A stretch of DNA of 64,000 bases from Bimastos eiseni (taxonomy: Eukaryota; Annelida; Clitellata; Crassiclitellata; Lumbricidae). Made by a program: the position numbers and the translations under genes. The DNA is taken from NCBI GenBank assembly GCA_959347315.1, contig OY365814.1, positions 29,711,251-29,775,250 of the forward strand, in the 5' to 3' direction. Of the stretch, positions 22,080-33,955 are shown in pieces; position 1 is the first letter of the stretch, and the number at the start of each line of letters is the position of its first letter. The notes beneath the pieces are model-generated. The model was not told where the DNA came from. It did not search any database and saw nothing but the letters and a program-made list of their open reading frames with translations.

Positions 22080-22232
22080 CCGGTGGCGCAGTCTCCAGTC
22101 CTGATGAGTTCCAGTCACGGACGAAGTGTGGATGCCTTAATTTAGGAGATTGGGACCTGGACGCTCCGACCTCTTTCTATCTTCCTTCGATTCTGAGGCG
22201 CTCGTTTGGCACGGGCGCAATAGAAGTGCTGA
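22080..22232 (+). other. hammerhead-ribozyme-like core, GAAG instead of GAAA
   Basis: CTGATGAG at 22101-22108 is followed by a possible 4-bp stem II (GTTC 22108-22111 with GGAC 22119-22122, 7-nt loop), then GAAG at 22123-22126. This is the conserved hammerhead order CUGAUGA, stem II, GAAA, but with the last A replaced by G. Helices I and III are not convincing. Downstream the sequence runs into an AAT-rich tail at 22232. Confidence 0.25.
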
Positions 22233-22322
22233 TTAATAATAATAATAATAATTATTGTTATAATAATAATAATAATGATAATAATAATAATAATAATTAT
22301 AATAATAATAATAACAATATTG
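22233..22322. repeat. (AAT)n imperfect microsatellite
   Basis: AATAAT with ATTATT and GATA interruptions. Confidence 0.9.
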
Positions 22323-22510
22323 ATATTAATAGTTTCACTTAACTCTACCGCGTGATAACTGGGATCAGCGTGGAATTGGCACTAGCTGCGTGTAGACCTA
22401 CCATGTATCTCATTGGGTAATTAAAAAATATACATGTCTCAAACAAACCCGTGTAACATCCACTTCTACATTAGTGCCTTTTTAAGTACAGTATTGTTCG
22501 CGTACAGCTT

Positions 22511-22567
22511 CAGCGTGGGCCCACCACTGGTAACTCTTGTCAGCTTACTGTGCAGAATTTTAGCTAA

Positions 22568-22572
<5 letters not shown>
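22511..22572 (+). repeat. dispersed repeat D, copy 1
   Basis: GTGGGCCCACCACTGGTAAC followed by TCTTGTCAG and TGTGCAG matches 36629-36696. It runs into (AT)n at 22570-22612. Confidence 0.65.

Positions 22573-22612
<40 letters not shown>
22570..22612. repeat. (AT)n microsatellite
   Basis: Pure AT alternation. Confidence 0.95.
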
Positions 22613-22616
<4 letters not shown>

Positions 22617-23438
22617 CGATCAAATGAGTTAAATTAATTTTAACATCATCTAGGCGAGCCCTCACCTCCCAACAAATGAGTTGTGTTTTTAATTTTGTTT
22701 TAACATTTGCAAGTGCACTGATAGAACAGAATCTAAGTATAGTTTTAAAGTATTTTTTAGACATGATAGGTAAACACAAGATACAGCTATCACCTGATTA
22801 CTTAATTGGTCATTCGCTTACTTTAGTCAATTATAGTGTTTTAGTAGAGTGGTGAAGTCTACTTGTGCTTAAATATTTATTTTGCATCAGATCTTTTAGC
22901 AGTCAACAATCTGGATTTCATAATCCAAAGTCATGAAACTCTGAGCATTTGTACTTCAAATTTTCATACAACTGCTGCTCAGCTCGCAATAGAGCAAGTC
23001 AAAGACGATTTTTTTCTTTAGTCCACAAAGAATTTATCACATTGGAAGTTCTTTCACGTGAAGAATTCAAGACAGGTATAGAAAATACGAAGGACGCAAC
23101 TTTCAAGAGTACGCCATCGTACTCTACGTACACTACGTTGGTCTATCCGCCAGTTTTGTGAAAAAATTACTTCATCAAAATTACTCCATCGACCACTCAT
23201 TCGTTGTTCTCTACAATTGCTGTTAGGACGCAACGCAGAATAAAATAATCTTTGTAATATTTGTCTCTATCTTGAGTATGTCCGCAGAAAATTGGAAAAA
23301 TATACAGATATATAATTGAAAGTGTCCGCTGAAAGTTTAAAAAAATGCAATCTTGATATGACTCTGACTCGCTGTCGACGTTGTTCGGTACGGGTCCGGA
23401 TTTACTAAGTAGGCCTATAGGCCTACACCTTTTCAATC
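22613..23438. other. gene-free stretch
   Basis: Short ORFs only; nothing recognised. Ends beside two adjacent TAGGCCTA octamers (23410-23425). Confidence 0.5.
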
Positions 23439-23439
23439 C

Positions 23440-23585
23440 ATCTTCCATTTAACCACGATTTCCACCAGTCTAGTTTCTAATTAAGCATGATTCTTTTCAT
23501 CAATCCAGCTCCCAGTTAAACATAAATCTTTTCATCAACCAAGTTCACAGTTAAACGGACTTCTGTTCACCAATTCCGCTTTTAC
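23440..23585 (-). repeat. 37-bp minisatellite family C, locus 2
   Basis: Four degenerate units. On the - strand each reads like GGAAGCTGGATTGATGAAAA followed by GAATCATG, the same unit as 56921-57165. Confidence 0.75.
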
Positions 23586-25378
23586 TATGCCGACTCTATA
23601 ACGAGGCCTAACTAGATTTGCCTTGGGGAATAATTTACGATGCTATTTATTAATATGTGTAATTTACAGCGCTAAAGTAAGGTTTTACCGGCGCCTTTTA
23701 ATATTTTTGGTCCTAGGGATCACCAGGTAAAGTTTTGTTTGATTTAGAGCAACCTAGTAAATCTGGACCTGTACCAGTTGTGCTATAGGGAATAGGCCTA
23801 GAACTTTTTAGCATTCCGGGATATTTATAATCATGTTTTCCCAAATAATTCCGGGAGACGGGAGATCATATCAAAATACGGGAGACTCCAGTCCAATCTG
23901 GGAGAGGAGGCAACCCTGTTGAAGGGGCGCTATACAAATGATCGATTACAAAAAATTACTTAAGACCAATACATATGCGGTATATAAACCTTTCATATGG
24001 ACATACTTCGTATTTACATTTGCACGCATTAGCTTTTGAGTAATTCGTATATTTCATGTCACTTTAAAGCTGTGAAAAAATTTCAGCGCCACATCAATTT
24101 ATTCCCAGGTGTGATTACTTTTTTGTCTGGAGCGGCGGAGAATATGTGCAGACTTCCGGACGATAAGCATTTATGATGCGCAATTCTAACGGCGCCACAT
24201 TATGAAGTCAATGCTATTGTTTGCTCTGAGCAGGAACAGAAGAACTGTGAACCTTTTATGCACAAGGACGAGTTTGCACGTCATTCATATAATGTGGACT
24301 TATCAAGCGCATATCTTATTGAGAATTACGTAAAAATTACTAATTGTTAAAACTCATTTTAAGTGACATTACCTTCTTCCGATTGGTCCTTCATCACAGA
24401 AACCGGTGTTAATTAACAGACATCCGAAAGAGGCCTGTGATTGATCCAGACACTCTGAGCATATTTTAAGCCCATCTGTCAGCGTTCGGCCTTTTGCAAG
24501 CTACCACAATCATTTGTATTAGTCATGGCTGGGCTGCAGAGCACCCCCGAGTAGTTTCGCTTGAAGAGGTGCTATATAAATTCTCGACATGAATGAATGA
24601 CGGAAATCCGTTGATTTCGCGAGTGCGCGTGGGCACACTAATGCAGACTCTTTCAGCTGACTTTGCATTGTTATAATTTATGTATTATTTCGTGATGACA
24701 TCTGACAACATCAGACAGAAGGCGACTCTGAGCAGATATCTTGAATGGACGCTATATAAATGTTCAATTACATCACATACAACAACATACATTACAAAAA
24801 CATTATACAGTAAACGTCTTTCCACTTGCTGTCCAAATGGATGGCGGGGACCCTTCAGACCCTTCTCTATAGAGAAACCGTGAATGGCCCGGTGCTTGTA
24901 AAATCCTGTAAAACTCGTTATATTTAAAATATAAACAAATCCGAATGAGTTACGTAGAAATTCGTCAATTTCATAAAATAAATAACTCAAAATCTACTCG
25001 AATCTCAGCAGACACAATTATTACGCTCTGGAATGTTACAACATCAATTTACGTCATAATTACGTCGTCGGAGCACATTTAATATGCATGTATAACAGGC
25101 GCGTTAGTTATAAAACCATAGCGTGTCTCGGAGCGTTCGCGAAATGGAACACTCGCGATTGGGACATCGAAGGGAACTACTCGGAAACTATTTGAGAGGC
25201 GACGGGTGTCCCCGCTCAGTTCACATTTGGATTGTAAGGATTGTATAAGATTAATAAATTATAAAGTCTGGCGGCTGCAAGAAAATTGTCCTTCGATTGC
25301 TAATTCCCCAACTTAATTGTCCAATCTATGGCTGTTCTTTCCGCATATATGCGAACATTGCCAGAGGTAATATAAAAG
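23586..25378. other. gene-free stretch with short 3'-end-like words
   Basis: GGTGCTATATAAATTC at 24567 and ACGCTATATAAATGTTC at 24751 match the 3' ends of LINE/SINE remnants elsewhere in the window. No gene seen. Confidence 0.45.
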
Positions 25379-25386
25379 ACAAAAAG

Positions 25387-25405
25387 ATATATATATATAT
25401 ATATC
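25387..25405. repeat. short (TA)n
   Basis: Pure TATATA run. Confidence 0.8.
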
Positions 25406-25679
25406 AGTGACGATCGATGATCATCAACGTCGTAAAATCGCAATCTGAAAGCAAACAGGAATTCGTTCATTTGTTTTTATGCTACCTTCGTGACCAAATA
25501 AACAAACTGCTCCAACGCTTATATTAGCATCTCATCCTCATACAACGCAAGCATACAATTTAGTGGATATATGTACATTTTATAAGGTTCTATGCAAAAG
25601 TGTTGCTTTAGATATATACAACTCTCGCTAACATAGACAAATCTTTCTGTATATAGCCTTCTAAATGTATATATATATG

Positions 25680-25795
25680 CAAATCTTAGTGTGTGTGTAT
25701 GTGTATGCATGTATGTGTGTATGTATGTGTATGTGTTAACATGTCTATGGTGTCTATGATGTCTATGATATATATATATTATATATATATGTATT
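25680..25795. repeat. TGTATG-rich and TCTATGATG tracts
   Basis: GTGTATGTGTATGCATG repeats followed by GTCTATGATGTCTATGATA and TATATA. Confidence 0.8.
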
Positions 25796-25858
25796 TTAAT
25801 GACTGAACACATTTCGTGGCCGGCTATAAAATTATACTCCTACAGCTCCGTGTGTAAG

Positions 25859-25895
25859 CTATGTCCAGGGCATCAACTTATTCACGAGCGCTGTG
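25859..25895 (+). repeat. family B dispersed repeat, copy 2 (partial)
   Basis: CCAGGGCATCAACTTATTCA followed by CGAGCGCTG. Confidence 0.7.
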
Positions 25896-27675
25896 TCATA
25901 TGCGGGTTATCCAGAAATATGATATGGAGACCCATATCCGGTTGTCAGAAACGCCAAAGAGAGTTAATTTCCGGTCCATATTCTTCTCTAAAAAGTCGCT
26001 GTCGCAAGCTTATTGGTGCAGGCATATATTATATCCCCTATACACGACTCACCGCGTATACACAGTTCTTCTTTCTTCCATATCTCTCATGGCAACTGCT
26101 CTTGCTCTATGTATATAATAGTTCTTTAGACAACCCCTCTAATTTGACGCAGTGTTCGTGACGCATTCACTTGTTCTTCTCTGTATAAATCAGACCCAAC
26201 TGCGTTCGTTTGATTGGATATGTTATCGCGACATCTTTTATATCGACTGAATAATTATTGCGTTGACGCTGTTATACAGAGCAAACCAATTTCCCTTGAA
26301 ATCCTTTAAGAATATAAATGAGTTGGCATAGGCCTATACAAGGCAAATGTGTGAGGATCTTATAAGGCGCTATATAAATGGTTATAAACATACAAGGCAC
26401 CGATGTAAATGAATTTGATTGTCCTCATAAAGTTAAATCCCGCTTTCTATACAGATATACTCAAATGCTAAACGTCCAGACTGTTTACAATAACTGCGTC
26501 GTGTCGGACGTATCGTTGAGACTCAAGATATTAAAAGGAAAGCAATGAGAATACGATTGCCAGATTGAACTAATATAATGAATGCAAATTCACGATTACA
26601 GTATCGAAATCTTCATTGAAAGGTACATCCATCCGTGTGTCTTCTTACAGTTTTCTCCCAGCAAAGAACCTCTCCCTTTGAGCAAAAACATTCGAATTGA
26701 CTTTCCTGTATCAGTCGATTCTATAATCACGAACTCAGTAATAAGTACGTATGGTCATTATTAGCAATCAACAAACGCTTACATTTTCTCCAACAAATGC
26801 GGAGGTAGTGCAGAAATGTAGCTAAAGAGTAGAATATAACAAGAAGAATAAGCCCAGGGAATATTATAAACAGTTCGAGAATGTATTATTAATATATAAG
26901 ATTTGAATTAATGATATAGTTATCGCAATACCGGAATTTGAACAACGAGCAACAGACAAAACACTGCAATAGGCTAATTAAATATATGTATAACTTATTA
27001 TCAACACGTACATTGATTCCGTTTTTTAATATATAATTTGACTTCAGTTAACGACGATGCATCATTATATATATATATATTATATATGAAATAGGTATAT
27101 AATCTGATCTAATATTGTGGGTTCTATTTATAACCCCGTATTCATACTCTACTAGTATACAAGAGGTCAACTGGTTGATGTGACTACAGCTTCTCAATCC
27201 AGTGATCGTTCAATATTTCATGAAAACGAGGTCTGATGAACTTTAATAAACGGTTTTCTTTGCTAAAAATTGAAATATTTATGGAGTCCGTTATTGTATT
27301 AAAACTATGCTTTTATTCCTGAAAACATGTCATTCGACCAATTCTACCGAGATTGATACTATGCTTCATACACATACAAAAACATACATACATACATAAA
27401 CACAGTCACTTACATAAACACATACACATATAAATATACATTATACATGGAATCATCTTTGAGTTGACTTCACGTTTACTACCTGACTGCATGCAGTGCA
27501 GCTTTGATAACTGCAACATCGCTTTCAGACGGGAGTTTTTCAGACGGGGGTTAGGTCGTGAACGGTCAGAGGCGAGGTAAAGGTTAGTCAAGGTCGGAAG
27601 ATGATCATGTCCCATGTGGCTTGCACACGTTTCATCTGTGTTCTCTTGGAGAATTCGATTGGATGGAGTCGATAT
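25896..27675. other. gene-free AT-rich stretch
   Basis: No gene. GGCGCTATATAAATGG at 26367 is another copy of the retroelement 3'-end word. Short TATATA tracts at 27066-27090. Confidence 0.5.
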
Positions 27676-27679
27676 TTTG

Positions 27680-27735
27680 ACATATATATATATATATATA
27701 TCATATCATATATTTTTGTATATATCATATATATG
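27680..27735. repeat. TATATA/ATCATAT tract
   Basis: TA run followed by repeated ATATCATAT. Confidence 0.85.
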
Positions 27736-27924
27736 GGATCAATTATATACATTGCATTTCCACGTATGTTTGTATAGAGCCATATGATAAGCACCAACAG
27801 CCAATAACCAACAATTGTAAGTTACTAAGTAATTTTCAATGAACGCTAAGGAAATATTATTATTAATACAATAAAATGTACTGCGATGTGATAATAAGCA
27901 ACTAAATGCGGTTAGACGTGATTT

Positions 27925-28065
27925 AATTAAATGAATTGCACCGTAATGTAATGGAATGGAACGTAATGTAATATAACGAAAGTAATGTGCTTGGCTGAAA
28001 TGGCTGAATTGTAATATAACGAGATGTTAATGTACTTGGCTGAAATGAGCTGAAATGTAATGCAG
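27925..28065. repeat. degenerate tandem duplication of GTAATATAACGA..CTTGGCTGAAATG
   Basis: Two ~50-bp units share GTAATATAACGA, TAATGT and CTTGGCTGAAATG. They are preceded by shorter GGAATGTAATG-like copies. Confidence 0.65.
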
Positions 28066-28665
28066 GTGCATTGAAAGCGGGTCAGGCGATCAGGATTTAA
28101 ATTCACTAGACAGAAAGCAACCGATCCTAAATAGTAAGCACAACAAAAGGTGGTCCAGCAAATGGGAACGCACAAAGGAAATGAAGTAATTGTCATTTTA
28201 TCAAGTGTGTAACGTGATGACATCGTAAAGATACTCAGAAATTAACCCAATTTCCTGATTTAGTTACTCTGACAGGAATCCAGATTAAGAGGTTTAAGAG
28301 GTGGAAATTAATTGACGTTGCTGTAATCATGTTATATGATGTAAATATAAATTCTTCTCGGTTTAAATTAACCGAAAAACACTGATTCAATTACTGTTAT
28401 CGTCTGTTGACAGCATCGAGAATTTCCCGACGGAATTTCTATTCGTTATGCGCATCAGATTATCTCGTCTTATCAACACGGAAGCGCAGTGACATCTAGC
28501 GGACATCGTCGGAAATATATGCACTGCTTGCGAAAACTCGTGTCTGTTCACAACACACACTAGTGTTCCTAAAATCGTTTACAAATTCTCTGATGAGGGA
28601 GTTCCTATCCCCAGACATATCACGTATAGGAGAAAGAGGAGGAGGAGAACTCTTCCGACTCGACT

Positions 28666-28716
28666 TAGCGCTCGTGAATACGCTGGTGCCCTGTTATCAG
28701 CTTTAGAGTTTCCTAT
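28666..28716 (-). repeat. family B dispersed repeat, copy 3
   Basis: + strand reads AGCGCTCGTGAATACGCTGG then TGCCCTG, the reverse complement of the family consensus. Confidence 0.7.
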
Positions 28717-28745
28717 AGAAACATGTTGCTTGCGATGATGACTTA

Positions 28746-29142
28746 AGTGGCATTTTATGGCATCATAATGATCAGATAGGAATCTTGTGGCTCCATTATC
28801 ACATAGTAATTATTATGGCATCGAAGTGGCATCCTATGACATCAAGGGGGTATCTAATGACATAAAAGGGGCATTTCGCAGCATAAAAGTGACATCATGT
28901 GGCATCAAAGTGACATCGTATAGCATTAAATGGACATCTTATGACATCAAAGGGGCATCTTGTGGCATCAAAGTGACATCGTATGGCATCAAAGGGACAT
29001 CTTATGACATCAAAGAAGCATTTTATGGCATCAAAGTGGCATCTTATCGCATCAAAATGATGTAAAGTGTCATCAAAATTACGACAAGCGGTATCAAAGT
29101 GGCATCTCATGGCATTAAAGTGTCATCTTATGGCATTAAAAA
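28746..29142 (+). repeat. 21-bp minisatellite (GGCATCAAAGTGACATCTTAT type)
   Basis: About 17-18 imperfect 21-bp units centred on GGCATCAAAGTGACATC. The unit is seven codons long, so reading frames persist on both strands (SYDIKGA-like repeats on +). The start and end show no gene features. Confidence 0.9.
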
Positions 29143-29560
29143 CCGTTAGCATCAACAGGAAACAACTCCGTTGTTTTCACTGCATCGACAATGCTATTTC
29201 TCTTTAAACTTCCCATGCATACTTCGCATGATTCACAAAACCGTCTGATCCTTGGCCACACTCTACTTCCGGGACGAAATGGCAGCGCTAGATAATTAGA
29301 CGATGAGGGGAGTCAGATGGAGGCACACGTGTTGATTCAGATCAGTTCAGATCAATCGTCTGTTGTCTCTTGACTCTAAGGCATCAACAGAAACGTCTGA
29401 TTAATTGATTTCGGAGAAGACAAGCAGATCGCATGCATCAATGCATTCCATCCTCAACTCAAAAACAACATCAGCATTAGAACTAGCTGTGGCATCTTCA
29501 GCACCACCACTATCATCGTCGTCTTGACCACAAGCAGCCGAACCAAGCATACGTTGTTGT
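29143..29560. other. gene-free stretch
   Basis: Nothing recognised apart from GTTGTT repeats beginning near 29550. Confidence 0.5.
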
Positions 29561-29712
29561 TGTTGTCGTTGTCGTTGTCGTGGTTGTAGCCGTTCTTTTT
29601 CTTTTTATTATTATTATTATTACTATTATTATTAAATATCTTCGTCGTCGTTGTTATTACCATCATCATCATCATCGTCGTCATCGTCGTCGTCATCGTT
29701 ATTATTATTATT
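29550..29712. repeat. compound trinucleotide tract (GTT, ATT, ATC/GTC)
   Basis: GTTGTC, TTATTA and CATCATCGTCGTC runs in succession. The short ORFs across it are repeat translations. Confidence 0.85.
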
Positions 29713-30146
29713 TACTGGGCCAACCTGTATATGTGTTACTCAAACGAGAAAACTCGAGACAACGGCGCCTTTTAGGCAGACAACACGGATCATCGACGTT
29801 TTACACAGGCTGGCTAATTAGCAAAATGGCTATGTAATGGCTGAGAATGACGACGATGATTCGAGGCTGTCTGTTGCCTTCCAGAAATCTCTGCGTGTCG
29901 ATTAAATGGGAATAATAACGCAGAATTCGTGTCAGAACAGACTTCATTGGACGAACTAAGTGCTCCTCTTGTGATGCAGAGAACTCATTTTCAAGGGTTG
30001 CGATACAGAAAGACGAAGTCATTTCTTTCTATTAAAACATGGTGAATTTTCGTACATGTACATGTACGCATGTGTATATGTGCATCTGCTGGATATTATG
30101 TGCCTATAATATATGTGTCATGCGCATGTGTTTCGTTCATGTATAC

Positions 30147-30210
30147 TTTATATATAAATATATATATATATATGTGGATATATACATATATATATCCATA
30201 TATATATATG
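30147..30210. repeat. TATATA/TGGATATATACA tract with dyad symmetry
   Basis: TATATATGTGGATATATA is mirrored by TATATATCCATATATATA. Confidence 0.8.
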
Positions 30211-30289
30211 TCATCGAATGCGGTCTTCTGCTTTATTCGTCTTGAAGGAGTCAGACACGCGGGCATTAACAGACAAACATATGCAATTA

Positions 30290-30334
30290 TATACACACAT
30301 TAGCACACACCTACACACACACACACACACACAG
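30290..30334. repeat. CA-rich microsatellite
   Basis: Ends in a pure CACACA run. Confidence 0.85.
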
Positions 30335-30700
30335 AGGAAGAGACGACCACGCATACAAACATACGATTCTGGTTCAGAAGTAGGGTCGGGTCCATTTTGG
30401 ATAGGTGAGGTCGGATTGGGTCAGATCATGAAAATTTAAGTTTTTCTAACGCTGCGGAAATTGCCCATTGTTGTCATGAGCTGTAATTTAAACTGTGGAA
30501 CCTTCCATATTGAAAAGTTCTGATCCTTCTGCGTTCAAGTCTTCAGAACAATGCTGAAGACGTCTTTGAGCTTCGGATTCATCCAACTGTTTATGTCAAT
30601 GTATGAGTTGTGACTGTTTTATTTCTATCGAATCCAACAAAAATATCTGCATTCCGACTGTGAGCGACTGATTTAGAAAGAGCCATGTAAGAGGTAAACT
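30335..30700. other. gene-free stretch
   Basis: Nothing recognised. Confidence 0.5.
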
Positions 30701-30778
30701 TGTCAGACAGACAGACAGACAGGTAGACATACAGACAGACTGACAGACTGACAGACTGACAGACTGACAGACAGACGG
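30700..30778. repeat. (CAGA)n / (CTGACAGA)n tract
   Basis: CAGACAGA followed by four CTGACAGA units. Confidence 0.9.
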
Positions 30779-31136
30779 GTCACACGGGGTCATGATCAAT
30801 GGCTACTCGTCGTCATTTCTTGTTTTCTCTTACAGCTACTCGGGCCATTAAATTTCACTATTGGTCCATCGAAATGATTCGTAATGACCGCCAGTATTGG
30901 TCAGTAAACAACGACTATTGTGTCCAGCCGTGGTCAGTGGTGGATTTAATCATGAGGTTTCTGACTTACTGGACTGTAACTAAATCTTGACCAATATGGC
31001 GACCGGTCATTAAGGGTCAGTCGCTTCATGGTCATTGGTCATTCATTATGATGTCATAATTTGGCTGTTCGGCGTCAATGGTCGATATTGTCTCTTTAGA
31101 TCGGCCTATTCCAACGATGTAGTTATTTATGTAGGC

Positions 31137-31172
31137 CTAGTAGTAGTAGTAATAGTAGTAGTAGTAATAGTT

Positions 31173-31205
<33 letters not shown>

Positions 31206-31316
31206 ATAGTAGTAGTAGTAGTAGTAGTAGTAATAGTAGTAGTAGTAGTTGCAGTAGTAGTAGTAATAGTAGTAGTAGTAATAGTAGGAGTAGTAGTAGT
31301 AGTAGTAGTAGTAAGG
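31137..31316 (+). repeat. (TAG)n array
   Basis: About 55-60 TAG triplets with scattered TAA/TTG variants. The poly-Val ORF is a by-product. Confidence 0.95.
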
Positions 31317-31445
31317 GAAGGGTAAGTAGTGGGAGTATTAGTAGTGGAAGTGATAGGGAAGGGTAAGTAATGGGAGTATTAGTAGTGGAAGTGATAGGGA
31401 AGGGTAAGTAATGGGAGTATTAGTAGTGGAAGTGATAGTGATAGT
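31312..31445 (+). repeat. 41-bp tandem repeat, about 3 copies
   Basis: Units GGGAAGGGTAAGTAATGGGA / GTATTAGTAGTGGAAGTGAT-A, directly continuing the TAG array. Confidence 0.9.
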
Positions 31446-31519
31446 TGAAGTGGTAGTTGAAGAGGCGGTTTTAGCAGTGGTGGAATCAGCAACCGCATGC
31501 TGTAGTAATGCCATGACAA

Positions 31520-31690
31520 TTAAGCGCCGAGACAGCCTAACGATGAAGCATTAATTGCGGGAAAAGGACTTGCTACAAGGTCCTTACACATACAATAAGT
31601 GGAACACGACTCTGCAAGGATCGAACCCTGCCTCTGCCATCGGTCAAACGACTCGGCTATCGTGTCCAGCACGGTACAGCGGAACCTAAA
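31520..31690 (-). mobile_element. tRNA-derived SINE
   Basis: On the - strand: GACACGATAGCCGAGTCGTT (A box TAGCCGAGTCG, matching TRGCNNAGYNG), then GCAGGGTTCGATCCTTGC (B box GGTTCGATCC). The body shares GTAAGGACCTTGTAGCAAGT and GGCTGTC with the SINE at 15835-15962. Confidence 0.7.
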
Positions 31691-31799
31691 AGACAGCCTT
31701 CTGAATGAATCTGTTGAATTACCTCTCCAAGCACTGATCAGTAGAAACGGTGTTGCCTCTGAAGTCGGAAAGGCACCGGCAGAATATCAGTGTCGATAG

Positions 31800-32265
31800 G
31801 ACCAAAGGCATAGCTCAGATCCCGATCCAGTAGTATAAAAGGCCCAGGAGAGTGGCAGGTCGACCAGCCTCTGTACCCAGCCGATTGTATAGGTGATGGG
31901 GATGACAGCAGACGCCGCATATGATTACATGAGCTATTCCTGGATGAGGAGGCAGACTGAGCCAGAGGGAAAGACGAAAAGGGATACACTGATACGAATG
32001 CTCATGCAAACAGACAGGCAGTCAGAGCACAGAGACTACCTTTTTAAACAGACTGACTGAGTGACTGAAGGGTCATCATATATTCCATACCATTCAAATC
32101 AATTCCTACAATGTAATAATTTATATAATCGCTTCCATTATTTACCTTGATAAATGGCTACGCATAGCTCCTCCCTCCACCTTTAAAAATCAGGAAGAAC
32201 TTGAATAGAAATGACATTCAAAACAACGCATAGGTATATATATTATGCAATAGAAAGGAAATCAA
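31800..32265. other. gene-free stretch
   Basis: Nothing recognised; ORFs of 64-83 aa lack features. Confidence 0.5.
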
Positions 32266-32277
32266 CAGCATTCATAA

Positions 32278-32420
32278 CCTATATATATACAATATATATC
32301 CTTTATATAACCTATATATAACCTATATACTATATACTATATACTATATACTATACTATATACCTATATACATACTTTTGTTCGTTATATATATATATAT
32401 ATATAACGAACAAAAGTATG
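32278..32420. repeat. TATATA/ACTATAT tract ending in a 50-bp perfect palindrome
   Basis: CTATATACTATATA repeats lead into 32371-32420. There CATACTTTTGTTCGTTAT and its exact reverse complement surround a (TA)n core, with no mismatch across 50 bp. Confidence 0.95.
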
Positions 32421-32499
32421 CATGTAACAAAATTAATATCCTCCACAAAAACATTTGATCCACTCGACGGACTGTTCCCAAAATGTCCGCGAAGACACC

Positions 32500-32545
32500 C
32501 GATAACGAATAAAGGGGGTTTGCGGTCACAAACCCTTACCCAGTC
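32500..32545. repeat. short inverted repeat
   Basis: GGGTTTG CGGTCA CAAACCC, a 7-bp stem with a 6-nt loop. Confidence 0.7.
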
Positions 32546-32705
32546 CGCTAAAATATCGCCCCTAAAGTGACGAATCGAGTTAAATTAAACAACCGCCGTT
32601 CCCGACACGTAGATTAATTAGCATGCGTGTCGATTCAGTATTTTGCAATAGCTGATGTCTGTTCTACTTAAAGCTCGGAAGCCGAATTGTTGTACAAAAA
32701 GCACG

Positions 32706-33955
32706 GCTAGGGTTAGGGTTAGGGTTAGAGTTAGGGTAGGGTTAGGGTTAGGGTTAGCGTAAGGGTTAGGGTTAGTTAGGGTTAGGGCTAGGGTTAGGGT
32801 AGCCGATATATTGTAATAATGGAACGGTAGCCGATTTGTTGTACTAAAAGCACGGCTAGGGTTAGGGTTAGGGTAAGGGTTAGGGTAGCCGATCTATTGT
32901 AATTATAGCACGGTAGTCGATTTGTTGTACTAAAACCACCGCTAGGGTTAGGGTTAAGGTTTTTGTAAGGGTTAGTTAGGGTTAGGGTTAGGGTTAGGGT
33001 TAGGTTAGGGTTAGTTAGGGTAATGGTTAGGGTTAGGCTTAGAGCTATGGTTAGTGTTAGTGTTAGGGTTAGGGTTAGGGCTAGGGTTATGGTAGCCGAT
33101 CTATTGTAATATTAGCACGGTATCCGATTTGTTGTACTAAATGCACGGCTAGGGTTAGGGTAAGGGTAAGGGTTAGTTAGGGTTAGGGTTAGGGTTAGGT
33201 TAGGGTCAGTTAGGGTTAGGGTTAGGGTTAAGGTTAGAGTTAGAGTTGGGGTTAGGGTTAGGGTTACGGTTACGGTTAAGGTTAGGGTTAGGGTTAGGGT
33301 GAGTTAGGGTTAGGGTTAGGGTTATTTGGTGTCCGGGTTAGGGTCATAGTTAGGGTTACGGTTAGAGTTAGGGTTAGAGTTAGGGTTAGGGTTATGGTAG
33401 CCGATCTACTGTAATATTAGCACGGTAGCCGATTTGATGTGCTAAAAGCACGGTAGCCGATTTGTTGTACATAAAGCACGGAAGCCGATTTGTTGATCTC
33501 AATGACACGGTAGCCGATTTGTTGTACAAAAGGCATGGTAGCCGATTTGTTGATCTCAATGACACGGTAGCCGATTTGTTGTACTAAAAGCACGGTAGCC
33601 GATTTGTTGAACAATAAGAACGGTAACCGATTTGATGTGATAATAGCGTGGTAGCCGATTTGTTGAACAAAAAGCACGTTGGTCGATTTGCTGTACGAAA
33701 GGCACGGAAGCCGATTTGTTGAACTAAAAGCACGGAAGTCGATTTGTTGAACAATAAGCATGGTAGCCGATTTGTTAAACAAAAAGCACGGTGGCCGATT
33801 TGTTACACTGTTACCACGGTAGCCGATCTGTTCTACAAAAAGCACGGAAGCCGATTTCTTGATCTGAATGACACGGGTTAGGGTTAGGGTTGGGGTTAGG
33901 GTAAGAGTTAAGGTTAGGGTTAGGGTTAGAGTTAGGACTAGGGTTGGGGTTAGGG
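32706..33955 (+). repeat. interstitial telomeric (TTAGGG)n blocks alternating with 28-bp units
   Basis: Five TTAGGG-type blocks at about 32706-32799, 32855-32885, 32942-33092, 33149-33397 and 33875-33955. They carry variants (TTAGAG, TTACGG, GGGTAA, TTAGTTAGGG). In the first four, each block starts after GCACGG as CTAGGG and ends as GGG or ATGG directly before TAGCCGAT. That is, they are embedded at one fixed position of the 28-bp unit. The G-rich strand is + throughout. TTAGGG is the ancestral animal telomere repeat, but this is not a chromosome end because unique DNA follows on both sides. Confidence 0.95.

Noticed and set aside
32706..33955. True chromosome end
   Set aside because: TTAGGG blocks are degenerate, interrupted by 28-bp units, and followed by more than 30 kb of other sequence.
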